Shown: one piece after another, positions 1 to 10,742 of the stretch
How the letters are laid out: the number at the start of each line of letters is the position of its first letter
How positions within the stretch are numbered: the first letter of the stretch is position 1
DNA from: Pezizomycotina sp. ARF18
Taxonomy: Eukaryota; Ascomycota
Reading direction: 5' to 3'
NCBI GenBank assembly: GCA_002224055.1
Contig: AZLU01000136.1
Span: forward strand, 1 to 64,000
Length of the DNA: 64,000 nucleotides
The notes under the pieces: generated by a model
Told to the model about the DNA's origin: nothing
Databases searched by the model: none
What the model saw: the letters and a program-made list of their open reading frames with translations, nothing else
Program-made: the position numbers and the translations under genes

Positions 1-2056
1 CGTTACCGTAGCTAGATAATAATAGTAAGTAAATTATTACTAAGTAGTACTTTATAAGGTTTTAAAAATTATCGGTATTTTAGAGATATTTCTATAATAA
101 TAAAGTATACTAACGCGCTTAAGTCTAAAATCTAAGAATTATCGTAATATTATTAATTATATTTTAATTATTAAGATTTTAAAAAGAAGCCTATTAAGCT
201 TAGTTTTATAAAGATCTCTCTAATTAATAGTATCGTTAATAAATTATTAATTTTAAGATTATTAATCTATTTATAGATTTTTAATCTTATAACCGTTATT
301 CTATTTATTACTAATCGTTTATATATATATTTATTTTTTATTATAAAATTCTTACTTTTATCTATTACTATATATTTTAGTTTTATAGTTTTTTTTAATA
401 TATCTACTTATTATAGTCTAGTAGTTATATTAATCGTTAAGTCTATTTATTAATAAGTTAGTTAATCCTTTAAATAAGCGTTTTTTATATAGAAATAGAC
501 TAAGATAGCGAGGTATAAGATTAATATTTTTATTATTATATTTAGCGATATAGTTAGTTTTAGTATTTAATATTAATAATTATTAACTAATTAATTTATT
601 ATTTTTATATTAGGCCTTTAATATAAAGTAGCTACTATAGTATATTTTAAATAATTAGTCTAGCGAGTTAAAATATTTTTAATAATATATTAAATAGTAA
701 GGTTATACTATTAAAAAGTTTTAATTAAATATTATCGTTAATTAATTTTAAAGTAGTTTTATAAAGCTATTAATATATAAGTTATAATTAAAATAGTAAG
801 CGGTAATATCTTATTCTTTTATATTCTTATAGCGTAGAACTCGTTAATTAGTTATACGCGTATCTATTAATTAATACTAATATTAAATTTATTTTTAATA
901 GCGGTTACGGCTTTAATTATTAATATATCTTAATTAATTAGTTATTAATAGGTAGTAAATAGAGAACTATAAGTAAGCTTTATACCTTATTACTCTTTTT
1001 ATACTAGGCTATTTACGCGGGTTAGTTAATCTTAACGTAATTAAAATAATCTTTAATTAGTTAAAACGCGTTTTTAGTATTATTATTAAAGTAGAATATA
1101 GACCGGCTTATACTTTTGATTTAACGATAGTACTAGTAAAGTATTTCTAGGCGTTAGTAAATTAAAATATAGCTTTAATATCTAAGAGCTAGCGCGCGGT
1201 AGTTTAAGATAGTAAAAACGTTTAATAGTTTATTATTTATAATAGGTAAAGAATTTATAAGTTTTAAAAAAATTATTTAATATATATAATCGATTAAGAG
1301 ATATATAATAATTAATAGCTATAGTCTATAATAAAGGTAAAAATAAGCTATAGATTATTATTTTTATTATTAGATTTTCTCTATTATAGGTATTATTAGT
1401 TATATTTATACTTCTTTAAACTTTATTATATTCAGATATTAATTACTATAAATAATAGTATATTAATATTATCGTTTAATATTATCGGCTATTTTTATTA
1501 TTAAATTTTATCGAGAAGAGTATTAGCGAATATAATTTTCTATTTATATTAGTATTATTAGAAGATTATAATAATTTATAATCTCGCTAAGCTAAAATTA
1601 GAGATTTATAGTAGGGTAATATATATATCTTATAGAATTTTTATTAGCTTATTAATCTACGTTCCTCGGTACTAGAATTTTCGTTTAATATTATTAATTA
1701 ACTACTAAATTAAGTATATGCTCGGCTATCGGAGTACCTCGCGTAAGATTATATATTATACTAGCCTTAAACGTTAGCTTTTTAGTATATTATCGTAATA
1801 TATAAGTAGTAAACTAATTTATTAGACTTAAGCTCTCCTCGACGGAGCTTAATAGATAAGAAAATAAGATAATAATTAATAATTTAAATTTAAATTTTAA
1901 GAGATTATATTATAACTTTAATTAGTTAAAGAGTAGTAGAAACGTCTACCGGGCTTATAACCTATTAGAGTACCGTAGAGAGGGATCGATTCATTATATT
2001 AATTAATCGATAAGGATAGGAGGAAAGCTCCCCTATTTATATATAATAAGGCATAT
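1..2056. mobile_element. RIP-ruined AT-rich repeat block (fossil, family unassigned)
   Basis: For about 2 kb the sequence is extremely AT-rich and the dinucleotides CA and TG are almost missing while TA is very common and CG is still frequent. This is the footprint of repeat-induced point mutation, a fungal premeiotic process that mutates duplicated DNA. No open frame of useful size survives. The block is therefore an old, heavily mutated repeat, most likely a transposable element, but no family-specific motif can be read, so I do not assign it to LTR or DNA elements. It starts before the window and ends sharply near 2056 where normal base composition resumes inside a HET-family gene. Confidence 0.8.
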
Positions 2057-2059
2057 ATA

Positions 2060-3239
2060 TTGATCTATGGTAATGGTGTTCCTACAACTTCGATGTCCAC
2101 TTTCGAGTTGGGAATTTCCAGCTTGAATTGGTTGTTAGCCTTGGTGTTGAGTCATGAGGGTAAAGTCAACCTTGAGACTGGTATTTGATGGCAGTCCAGA
2201 ACCTTTTTTCAGCTCCTCTTCCAATGCCCTGCGAAGGAACAATCGCAACCTTCCTTAGACGTGCCGGTCTATAAGTGTTCTCATCGACATTCGCTAAGCA
2301 TCGGCCCTCTTCGCATCTTTTATGCAACGTAGGTGCTTCACCGAAATTTATTGCTGCTAGATTAGCATATAGCCGCGGGGCTTTTGCCTCGAACCTCCGA
2401 ACATTAGCTGGACACCGGGATGTGGCTTTAAAACTCAACGGCAAATCATCGAGGTGATTCCACTGATTGCTGCCTTGTCTTGCAAGGAAAGCCTGTGCAA
2501 CCGCTCCAAGTTGTTCATCCAGACGTGTAGAGATTCTGCCAGTCTGGAACCGTTCGTCGAACCATGCTTAGTATACCAGCCCGTACGTGACTTTTCTTGA
2601 GCTAATTGGTCCATGGCTGACTGCCGCTTGAAACGCTTCACCGAGGAATCTGATCGATAGTGACCTTGGTTAAAACATTCCTTCCCTGTTGCGATGCACC
2701 CGAATTTACGAACATCGTTGGTTTATGCAGACCTTCTCCGGGCTCGTAAGGTATGAGTTAGATAAGAGCCCTATTTGCGTCTTCGAGCATCTTCACGATA
2801 CCACCCCAATTGTGGTCATCTGCCAATAAACACTGCAACCGACCGTACCATAGGAAGAAGACCCGCTGGAGATAACGTGTCGTCAAAGGCAGTTTTCTGC
2901 CGCGGTCAAGCATGAAGAATAATTTCCCAGGATTGAACTTTAACAGGCCTCTGAAAAAAACTGTTGAATGAGGCCGAAGTACAGCCAGGTGTGATAGAAT
3001 GAAATGTAGTCGTCGAACCTTGTCGCTTTCAAGCTGCCGTCACGGTTTATGCAGCGACCTTTGCTTACGTCAAATTGTCGGCGGTCCGGATACTGGAAGA
3101 AATCGCCTCCATCGTAAATAGTCTCATAATATGGAAAGTCAATGGATATAAATGGAGGTCGTTCTGGAAGAGTTACGTGGTCCATGCTGGAGAGCTGATC
3201 TATCCCTTCCTCCTTGAGGAAATCGACGAAACACTGCAA
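2060..3239 (-). pseudogene. HET-family protein, amino-terminal remnant
   Basis: HET proteins control heterokaryon (vegetative) incompatibility in filamentous ascomycetes. The start region, best begun at the Met near 3185, reads MDHVTLPERP, then YDGGDFFQYPDRR and YHTWLYFGLIQQF, the typical opening of large Pezizomycotina HET proteins, in which a TWLFFGLL-like motif precedes the HET domain. Further on, DVRRFEAKAP-like and NTYRPARLRK followed by a GCDCSF-like piece match the stretch that normally lies just before the HET domain (around residues 230-330). The HET domain itself is absent: the homology stops where the AT-rich block begins. The gene is broken and not functional as it stands. The assignment rests on recognising the family pattern, not on an alignment. 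Confidence 0.7.
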
Positions 3240-3574
3240 GACAGTATACCACTTAAATTCGCGCAGCTGTCGGTATTTGCAGCTTTGTTGCTATTCAATA
3301 GCTCTATTGAGCTTGAGTCTGACAACGCAAAATCTATTACGAGTTGTGCCTAGAATGGCCGCATCTCTCCCGCGGTTTAGTGGATGCCGAGTTGCACGTC
3401 AGCCATAAATGGAGCTCCAGGCTGCGCTATCTTAGCCATATGTTCTACCTAGCTCTCTTTAAATTCCCTAGATGGCGCGGAGTCTGCTACGAGCTCGAGC
3501 TTCACCGGGCGTACACGATATTGGACTGGGTATGGCGAACATCTGGAAAAATAACCGAGCCCATTTTGCCATTA
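3240..3574. other. Upstream of the HET remnant; no gene seen
   Basis: Ordinary base composition, only short frames in several phases without family motifs. It would have held the promoter of the HET-family gene on the minus strand. I see nothing else in it. Confidence 0.4.
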
Positions 3575-3714
3575 TATGCCCCAATATGCCCTAATATGCC
3601 CCAAAATAGCAAAATTGCCAAAAACGCCACCGTGCCATATCCAGGCATAAATGGGCACACCCGTTTAAAATATAAAACCCGTTCAGAATGTAAAACCCGT
3701 TTAAAATGTAAAAT
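3575..3714. repeat. Short tandem repeats (10-mer and 18-mer)
   Basis: Around 3575-3610 a unit close to ATATGCCCCA repeats about three times with small changes. At 3661-3714 an 18-base unit close to CCGTTTAAAATGTAAAAC repeats three times. They sit at the border between normal sequence and the AT-rich stretch that follows. Confidence 0.75.
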
Positions 3715-3766
3715 ATAAAATTAAACTATATAGCGGCTAGCCTTATAACTCTAAATTTTTATAAGT

Positions 3767-3828
3767 TTAGCTCGCAACTAATAAAATAATAGATGACGAC
3801 GCCTATTATTTTATTAGTTACGAGCTAA
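3767..3828. repeat. 26-base near-perfect inverted repeat
   Basis: Arms at 3767-3792 and 3803-3828 are reverse complements with a single mismatch in 26, separated by 10 bases. The arms begin TTAGCTCG and end AATAATAG. The element could fold as a hairpin. It may be the end or whole of a small foldback element; no flanking duplication was made out. Confidence 0.85.
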
Positions 3829-3854
3829 AAATATACTGTTACTATTTTATTATA

Positions 3855-4092
3855 ACGCGAACTAACTAACTAACTCAACTAACTCATAAGCTAACTAACT
3901 AATGCTATATAATAATACCTACCTGCCTGTCTACCTACCTGCTTACCTGCCTGCCTGCCTGCCTACCTGCCTGTCTACCTACCTATATAATATTAGTTAG
4001 TAGTTTGTAGTTAGTACTTAATAGTTAGTAGTTAGTAGTTAGTAGTTAGTAGTTAGTAGTTAGTAGTTAATAGTTAATAGTTAATAGTTAGT
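3855..4092. repeat. Microsatellite cluster (ACTA, ACCTGCCT-like, TTAGTAG)
   Basis: Three neighbouring simple repeats: an ACTA-type tetranucleotide near 3855-3905, a CCTA/CCTG tetranucleotide mixture near 3919-3985, and a 7-base TTAGTAG repeat near 4001-4090 with about ten copies, the last ones changed to TTAATAG. The 7-mer differs from the usual fungal telomere unit TTAGGG. Confidence 0.85.
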
Positions 4093-4430
4093 AAGTAAGC
4101 GTACTTATAATATCGTACTTAAAAAAAAATAAAAAGCTGAGTTCGAATATTAAAAAAAAGTAGGAATCGATTAAATTATAAGTTATTCGCGTACGTATAT
4201 AGTGTATTTTATTTTTTTTAGCGTGTTTCGGCGCTACGGAGTCTTATTTTACTTTATTTATATTACTTTTAAGGTATAGTGCTTTATTTTGCTTAATTTT
4301 AACAGGTATAGGTACATGTTATTAATATTTTTATTAATTTTTAACAGCTAACGGTATAAAACGACATAAAACGATATAGAATAAGCTTAGAATAGTAAAA
4401 TGACCTTAGGTTTATTCTGAAGTCAAGGGC
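4093..4430. other. AT-rich RIP-like remnant
   Basis: Again poor in CA and TG with CG kept, like the first 2 kb, though shorter and less extreme. It ends where the truncated Clr5-family copy A begins, so it may be what removed that copy's front half. No coding sequence seen. Confidence 0.5.
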
Positions 4431-4438
4431 ATACACGA

Positions 4439-5541
4439 ATGTATCCGGAACTTTTCCTGATGAATATACCTCGGGTACCGATCCCTGATCCTGACTTCGC
4501 CAACTTGAGCGAAGAAGAAATAGCATCACGTGCCATACAGATTCTATTGGTAATTTTCGGGCTCCCTACTACCGAGTGTTTCATTCCAACTCCACCTACT
4601 TCTCTCTTTTCCTCTTTTCCATATATCTCACCGCAATATACGAAACCGCTCCCTATATTCTATATCACCTTTAATCATAGCTTTCTGTTCTAGATTTAAT
4701 CCTCAAATCTTGACCTTCTAACATTCTTATTATTTGGTGAACAGTCCGAAAAAATATTCCAACATACGTACACGCTTATCGAGGCTGAGTTAGTTTATCC
4801 AATATTTTTAAGGAAAATTGACATATTCTCGATTTCGATGAACTGTTCGACGTAATAGACAATTGGATCAGAGATGAAACATGGCCAGATCTGTTCTTAA
4901 CACGTGACCGAAAGTTAACTCGGAAGGGTTTGAACCGGCTTTCGGCCATTATATCGAACATCCAGGATGATAAAATATTGCATTCGGCACATTTTCAATT
5001 AGTCACTCTGCTGCTGAAGCATGCCTACGCCCTGGAAAAGAAGGAGGGGATGACCTGGCGCTATTACAATATCTCTCTTCGTTGCGAGGGGCTTCCTGGA
5101 GACTACGATATCTCTCGGCTGGACAATCTCCCCTATCGATTGTATTAACAAGTTTATCGCCGCAATCCAACTAACACGCAGGCTACGAGGCGTATAATGG
5201 AACACATGGCCTCGGAATTAGAGGCAGGTTTGGTTAATCCAAAAAATTCGCGGCCTTTGTTTCAATTGAGAATTTCAAAAACCGGCTCCAATACTGTCAA
5301 TGGGCTTCGAGGACACTGCGCTCTATATGGGCTTCACAGCGAGGTGAGTATCTTCATTCTTCGTAAAATCCGCCAAGAATTGTCTTTGCGAGGTCTAGTT
5401 TTATATTCTAGACCAATCTCGGACTATATCGTCAAGGCGTATGAGAAGATATTGGGCCCCATGCACCCAAAGGGAGTTCAGGCGATATTAGATGCAGCAG
5501 GAGAGTCTCTGGCTTGCCAGCTACAAGTACTTGAGACTTAA
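4439..5541 (+). pseudogene. Clr5-family protein copy A, carboxy-terminal part only
   Basis: This is the rear part of a protein related to copies B and D. The piece around 4500-4560 (SEEEIASRAIQILLVIFG) lines up by eye with B near 7030 (SNEAEVMLNEVLQFLG) and D near 22700 (STEEVDGFVEDIFDFFG). The last exon has HSEVSIFILRKIRQELSLRG and ends IVKAYEKILGPMHPKGVQ, nearly the same as the end of copy B (IVKAYEKTLGPTHPKVVQ). The Clr5 domain that starts B, C and D is missing; AT-rich DNA takes its place. The middle is open in more than one frame. An intron near 5345 (GTGAGTATC) is possible. Function unknown. Confidence 0.6.
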
Positions 5542-5968
5542 GTTCGCTTCGCGTATATGGATTATTCGTTGAATACTTTTTTTGTCTATCTGGCAGTGGC
5601 TCCAGGTTTGAGCTTCGTTCGGTCTCTTCATAGATCCATCAAGCTATCCCAGGTCTTGAGTTACAGAGTATAGTCCGTTTATTGGGTCGCTTAATGGTTG
5701 ATGCACTTATCCTAAAACAGAATATTCAGACTTTTGGTCTGATTGGTTGGTTTCACCAAGCGCGAAAACCCGCCCAAGCTAGATATAAGACCACCAAGAT
5801 TCCCGCCCTCATAACAGGTTTTATTTCTTAAAGTTATATTAGTATCACAAAGCATTTTTTAGATCTTCTCGCATTTGTGGTATATTAATATTTGAAGCGG
5901 TTTATATATATACGCCTTACTAAAAGCTTTAATACGCAAGTCTAGCTTGCGAGCGATTTCGGGAAAAA
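5542..5968. other. Intergenic between Clr5 copies A and B
   Basis: No coding signal. It should contain the promoter of copy B; a GTTTATATATATACGCC stretch near 5900-5915 could be a TATA-like element about 60 bases before the presumed start of B. Confidence 0.35.
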
Positions 5969-8900
5969 ATGAGAATAATCTCCTGCAATCCGGAGGTAGG
6001 AATAGTTCTACTTACATGACCGAGAAGGATTGGTCGCCGTATAAAGATGAAATATTATCTCTACGGCAGCAAAAGATACCACTATTGTCGGGTGTAGTGT
6101 AGTCACCATGAAAGCAACACACTGTATAATGGATAGTATAATGTAGTAATAGTAAATAGGAGTAAAATAAAGTAGTATTCAACTGACTATCCTCCTCCGA
6201 AGGAGGAGGGAGAAACTAGCTTCTTTATATACACAACTTTTGAATAGAGCTAGAGGACATCGCGCGCGTTCTACTAGGCCGCACCTCCCCGCGCGCCCCT
6301 GCCACCAAAACACGTGCGCTCTTTCTGCACGACGACACTATCCAAAATAAATCGATAATACAGGATAAGCATGGGATGGAAGCAAGGTTAGTACGAGATG
6401 GTCCTCCTGCTGATTTTGTTTTCGTGTCCCGTAGACTCTAACGCAATTTCCTAACGGTCCCTAGTATCTCACAGTACAAAGCTGTGCTCTGTAAATGGAG
6501 GAGCAGAATAAACCTGTCAAGGAACGATCGCCGGTATATTCTTCAGCAGATCAAGGCTAGGCCATATAACAGGCTACCCAAATTCATCTCCACATCGGAT
6601 TGGAACTTGGTTAATAAGAAAACAATTCTAAGAATTTGGCAGAAGCGAAATGATGAACCAGGTTCGCAAAAAGGAAACCCTAGCTCTTGTGGTCATCCAG
6701 CAGGAATGAAACTAATAAACGTTGGCATGATTGGAAATAGTAATCTTTGCTCACATAGAGCCCGGTTCAGTCAGCTTACAAGCTCTACCACCGTCGCCAT
6801 CGCCGCCGCCTTCTCCAGATCCTATAAGCAGCTCCTGTAATGTCAGAAGTGCACCACAAGTTTATAACTATCCTGAAGCCATGGATATCGACAACGCAAT
6901 GTTTACCCCGAACAGTGTGAAGCTCCTGTGGCGCCGAAGTGGGTCAACGCCTCTCCAGATCTGTTGGAAAATCGAGTTACCTCTACTAGGACATCCGGTA
7001 TGATGATCTACCTCGATAGCGACATGACCTCTAATGAAGCAGAGGTCATGTTAAACGAGGTCTTACAGTTCCTCGGAATTGATAAGGGCTTCACGTATAA
7101 TGGCACAATTGCAGATCAGATACCACCGCGGCTCTCGGAAGCCGGGAGGATTCTGGGCCCATCGAGGACGCTCAGCAACATCTAAAGCATGTAATTCTCT
7201 CATCAGAGTAAGTATTCATGTTTTTTTTGCCGTTGGCGGTTTGTTCTCCTCCTATTTACACTTACTCCAACGGCCGAGAACTCAGGGATTTCAGAGGAGC
7301 ATGGCTAACGTGAATCATAGAGCTAGTGCAGAAGCAAGGGTTACTGTTCTAGGCGACACACAATCCAACCGCAATGCGTTCAAAATCCCCAATTCCCACG
7401 GAATAAAAACTCGAGAGGCGCTCTTGAGTTTCGGCGAGCGAGAAAGTTGAACCGTATTGCCACTTATTATGATACCGCAGCTGGCAGATATGCCCACGTA
7501 CATTCGCTTTCATACCTTGACGAATATCCTATGATCAATTTGTATTCTTTACTATTGAAAGATGTTGACAAAAAATTTAGTGAAAGAAATCCATAAAAAT
7601 TTCGAAGACAACCGCGCGCTGAAGTTTGCTCAGCACCCACTCCTGTTTAGCTTAAATATATTAGAAAACTAGAAGAGTGTGCAGATGGCCGGGACCTGCT
7701 AGCAGCCTACGCCTCATCCAAACATGGGTTACTCATTTCCTGCTTCTTGGTAGAAAAGGAGTTGTGGACTGGCCATCCGTGGAGCTTGAGGCTCCGCAAT
7801 CTAGCCGCTCTCCTGGACACGCTTATTACCAGGCGATCGGACTTTGAAATTACAGTTGCAGGTACGACACGGCTCATTGATGTTGATGATCAACAGGAAC
7901 TCCTGGAGGTGCTGTGCCAGATACCATTTTTAAGCTATAGCGAGGACCACAACAGAAACCGCAACGCACTCATTACCTCTGGAAGGAGCCTCTTGGCATA
8001 TTTAGAGGCACAGCCAGTAAGACTTCTTTCGAACCCCTTTATTTTCAATTGCTTCTTTGCTCTTTTTCCTCTGAAGCACTGTTATTTATCTTCTGAAGTT
8101 CCCGTTTGGATGGTTTCTATTTTGATTAGAAAGCTGCGGGCCCGAGCCAGACCCCAGTGAAATATAGACTAATTTTCAGAACAGGATGAAATAGTTCACG
8201 AGATAGTAGCCAGTCATACGATCGACGAAATCTATGAAAGTTTCAAAGAAAGCACTCGTTTGCTCCGCGCTGCTTCCACTTTTAAAGACACGGCATCTTC
8301 AATTAAGGACTTCATCGATCTTCAGAACAGAGCACTTCGAGGCTGGAAGGGGGTCAAAAGGTTACTTGCGGTGTTAGAAAAGAGGATTCGCTCTATGAAA
8401 GGTATGTTAAGATGGGACGCAACGTGTATTCCTCCCACGTCTCCGGAGTATCTGGAACCCAGGCATCGACGACTAAATCTCCTTCAGCAATATACCCAGC
8501 TCCTCGTCGAGGTCCAACAATTTAGCGACCTTCTAGTGTGCCCTATACAGAGCTATATTGCGGCAACAAAATAGATCCTTTGCTTCGTCTAGTAGATATG
8601 TGCTCAGTTTGGAACTTTTTATACATGCACAATCTCGAACATGCGGTGAAGGAAATGCTCCCGGCCATCTCTTCAAAATACTTCGAGCACGGTGTTCTTC
8701 ACGTCGCATACTACTTTTTATCGAAATAATCCAGACCTTTAATCTCGACAGCCAGACATCGTCTCAGCTCTACGATATAAAAGTCGCCCCTTCAATCCGC
8801 AGCATACCAACAACTTCGAGTTTGGAAAGTTGTTCAGCATCACAGATGGGGCCTAGAGAAAGCCACCGAGGTATTCGGTCCCCAAAGCGAAATTTCCATA

Positions 8901-9063
8901 TCCATCACCGATAGTATTCGAGGACTATTATCGCTCGCGGTCTGGTGACATTGTGAAGGCGTACGAGAAGACATTAGGTCCTACGCACCCGAAGGTGGTT
9001 CAGGCGATACTAAACGCAGCGGACGAGTCTTTAGTTTGCCAATTACTGATCCACGAAGTATGA
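5969..9063 (+). pseudogene. Clr5-domain protein copy B, split by a solo LTR
   Basis: Clr5 (PF14420) is a fungal amino-terminal domain of unknown role, found on long repeat proteins. The front half is seen at 6016-6085 (MTEKDWSPYKDEILSLRQQK) and the rear half at 6342-6500 (IQDKHGMEA, then ISQYKAVLCKWRSRINL), with a GT-AG intron at 6387-6464 in the same phase as copy C. A 252-bp solo LTR lies between the halves. Then RRYILQQIKARP and a WQKRND-containing block match C and D. Later parts include SNEAEVMLNEVLQFLG (about 7030) and the ending IVKAYEKTLGPTHPKVVQ shared with A. The start is taken at 5969, before a frame change. The LTR and several frame changes make it very probably inactive. Confidence 0.65.
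6086..6337. mobile_element. Solo LTR of an LTR retrotransposon (fossil)
   Basis: A 252-bp element begins TGTCGGGTG and ends CACGACGACA, so it has the TG...CA ends and a perfect TGTCG/CGACA terminal inverted repeat of an LTR. CTAT stands on both sides (6082-6085 and 6338-6341; ACTAT if the last A is shared), a target-site duplication. Inside are a CCTCCTCC/GGAGGAGG hairpin near 6190-6212 and a TTTATATACA promoter-like motif near 6223. No internal coding region remains, so this is what recombination between two LTRs leaves. Intact ends and duplication suggest a fairly recent insertion. Copia or Gypsy cannot be told from the LTR alone. Confidence 0.85.
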
Positions 9064-9658
9064 ATTGACGAAAGGCTCACAAAACTATTGATAATTCAAA
9101 AAATCTAAGACGCTTTATTGATCTATGGGCAACCTGTCTCTACCTGTTTTTTTTTTTTTTTTTTTTTTTTTTCCTTTTGGCCTCGGCTGTTCTGTTCTAC
9201 GCTCAGTAATCATACTTCTAGTAATACCGATTCAAAGTAAAAAGAAAAGAGAGATGATGTATAGTTTTGCAATTGCGAATAACTATGCATCATTGAATAC
9301 GCTTAAACCAACGGGGAAGCCGGTCCACCCATAGGATTCCAAGGCGTGGATCGTATTACTTATTCACGTAAATCATGGCCGATTGCATCTATTCGGTGTT
9401 CCGGGGGGACGCCTGACTTTTCTGAAACGATTTGGAGCCAGGGCCTGCCGTTGTGTAACTCAGAAATAAAAATAACAATGCTTTAGGCGGCCGTGGATCC
9501 GCAGCCTTGTCGGAAGGCTTTCAGCCAAAGTATAAGGGACGACGAGTGGCAAAGAATGTTAGAATTTGACACCAATGGTACCAACTTTTAATGATAAATC
9601 CCATTGTTTTTGCTACTCTCTTATTCGCTGCAAAGACCGATGAAATCACCAGAAAAAG
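9064..9658. other. Intergenic between Clr5 copies B and C
   Basis: Holds a run of about 26 T at 9147-9172 followed by non-coding sequence. No recognisable gene. The promoter of copy C must lie in the right half. Confidence 0.4.
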
Positions 9659-10570
9659 ATGAACTTTCAAGCCGTCGATCCGTCGACCGGTAACGCGTCC
9701 AGGTCATACTTAACATCCGCGCACTGGGAGCCCTACCGACAAGAAATCCTATCGTACCGCCTCAAGAAGGTGAAGCTGCAAGGTATCCAAAGGGCCATCA
9801 GTGAGAAGCATGGCTTCAAGCCCAGGTAAAGCTACTCGGCATCTTCAAGCAGATAAACATGTTCTGACCATCACCTCGAAATAGTCTATCTCAATACAAG
9901 GCCATACTAAAGAAGTGGGAGAACCGCATATATTTCACGAAGAATGAGCAGCGGTACATACTCCAGCAGGCCGGTGGTGCAGGTGCCACTGCGATGCCGA
10001 AATTCGCGTCGACGTCTAATTTCGAGTATTTAACCCGACGGTACGATCATGAGGTTTATCAAAAAGCACGGCGAGAATCCAGGTTTGTACAAAACTCTTG
10101 CCGTTGAGTGGTTTCTAGATTTCTTTCTTAGTAATCATCTGGTCCATTACTGATACGTGCGTAACAGCCACGCACGCCGAGGTGGACTTCGAAGCATTGA
10201 AAGTATTAGCGCTCCGCCGTCACCACGGCGCGCAAATTCAGACGACGCCCTTCTCGGAGCTGAAAGCTCCGAGTCGGCCCTAACCTTGACGTAACCAATG
10301 CGGACGGGGGCGATCTCCATGATACCTCCGATGCATGGACGTTGACCCGGAAGAACAACTTAACTTAAACCCCCTCCCTGAAGATCTGATCACCGCTTCC
10401 GCTGAGATTCTACCACCTCAACATGCTACTCCGCAGCCCTAAGTAGAAACGGAGGATGACGATGACGGGACCGCGAGATTCACCGTTTACCTCTACAAAG
10501 ATATATCGAGCGAAGACATCGATATACTGATAGCATTTTCAATCCAGTCTTCCCACGAGAGATACTGTAA
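9659..10570 (+). pseudogene. Clr5-domain protein copy C, amino-terminal part
   Basis: This copy has the clearest Clr5 domain: from about residue 23, HWEPYRQEILSYRLKKVKL, then AISEKHGFKP, an intron at 9826-9884 (GTAAAG...AATAG), and LSQYKAILKKWENRIYF, followed by NEQRYILQQ. After a second exon the reading continues through MDVDPEEQLNLNPLPEDL and an acidic stretch to YKDISSEDIDILIAFSI near 10540, which matches the SEEEIA/STEEVD block of A and D. Nothing resembling the rear domain of A, B and D follows; the next gene, on the other strand, ends at 10743. It is thus a truncated relative. Function unknown. Confidence 0.65.
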
Positions 10571-10742
10571 TAACACGAGGTTTCAATGTATGGTGTGCCG
10601 CATTCTATTCAAACACCATCATCAGAAGCTCAATTATTAGCTTTCTCTGGCATATTCCGATTTACCATTCCATTGCCGCCGGGAATAAATTTACATTTAA
10701 GATCGGTTACATGTGCGAATTGGCCCGCCCTACCTCAACCCC

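Noticed and set aside
2275-2457. Plus-strand frame of 60 codons
   Set aside because: Lies opposite the HET-like minus-strand reading, which carries the recognisable motifs; taken as a shadow.
4001-4090. Possible internal telomere repeat
   Set aside because: The unit is TTAGTAG, not TTAGGG, and no array of the usual unit is present; treated as a microsatellite.
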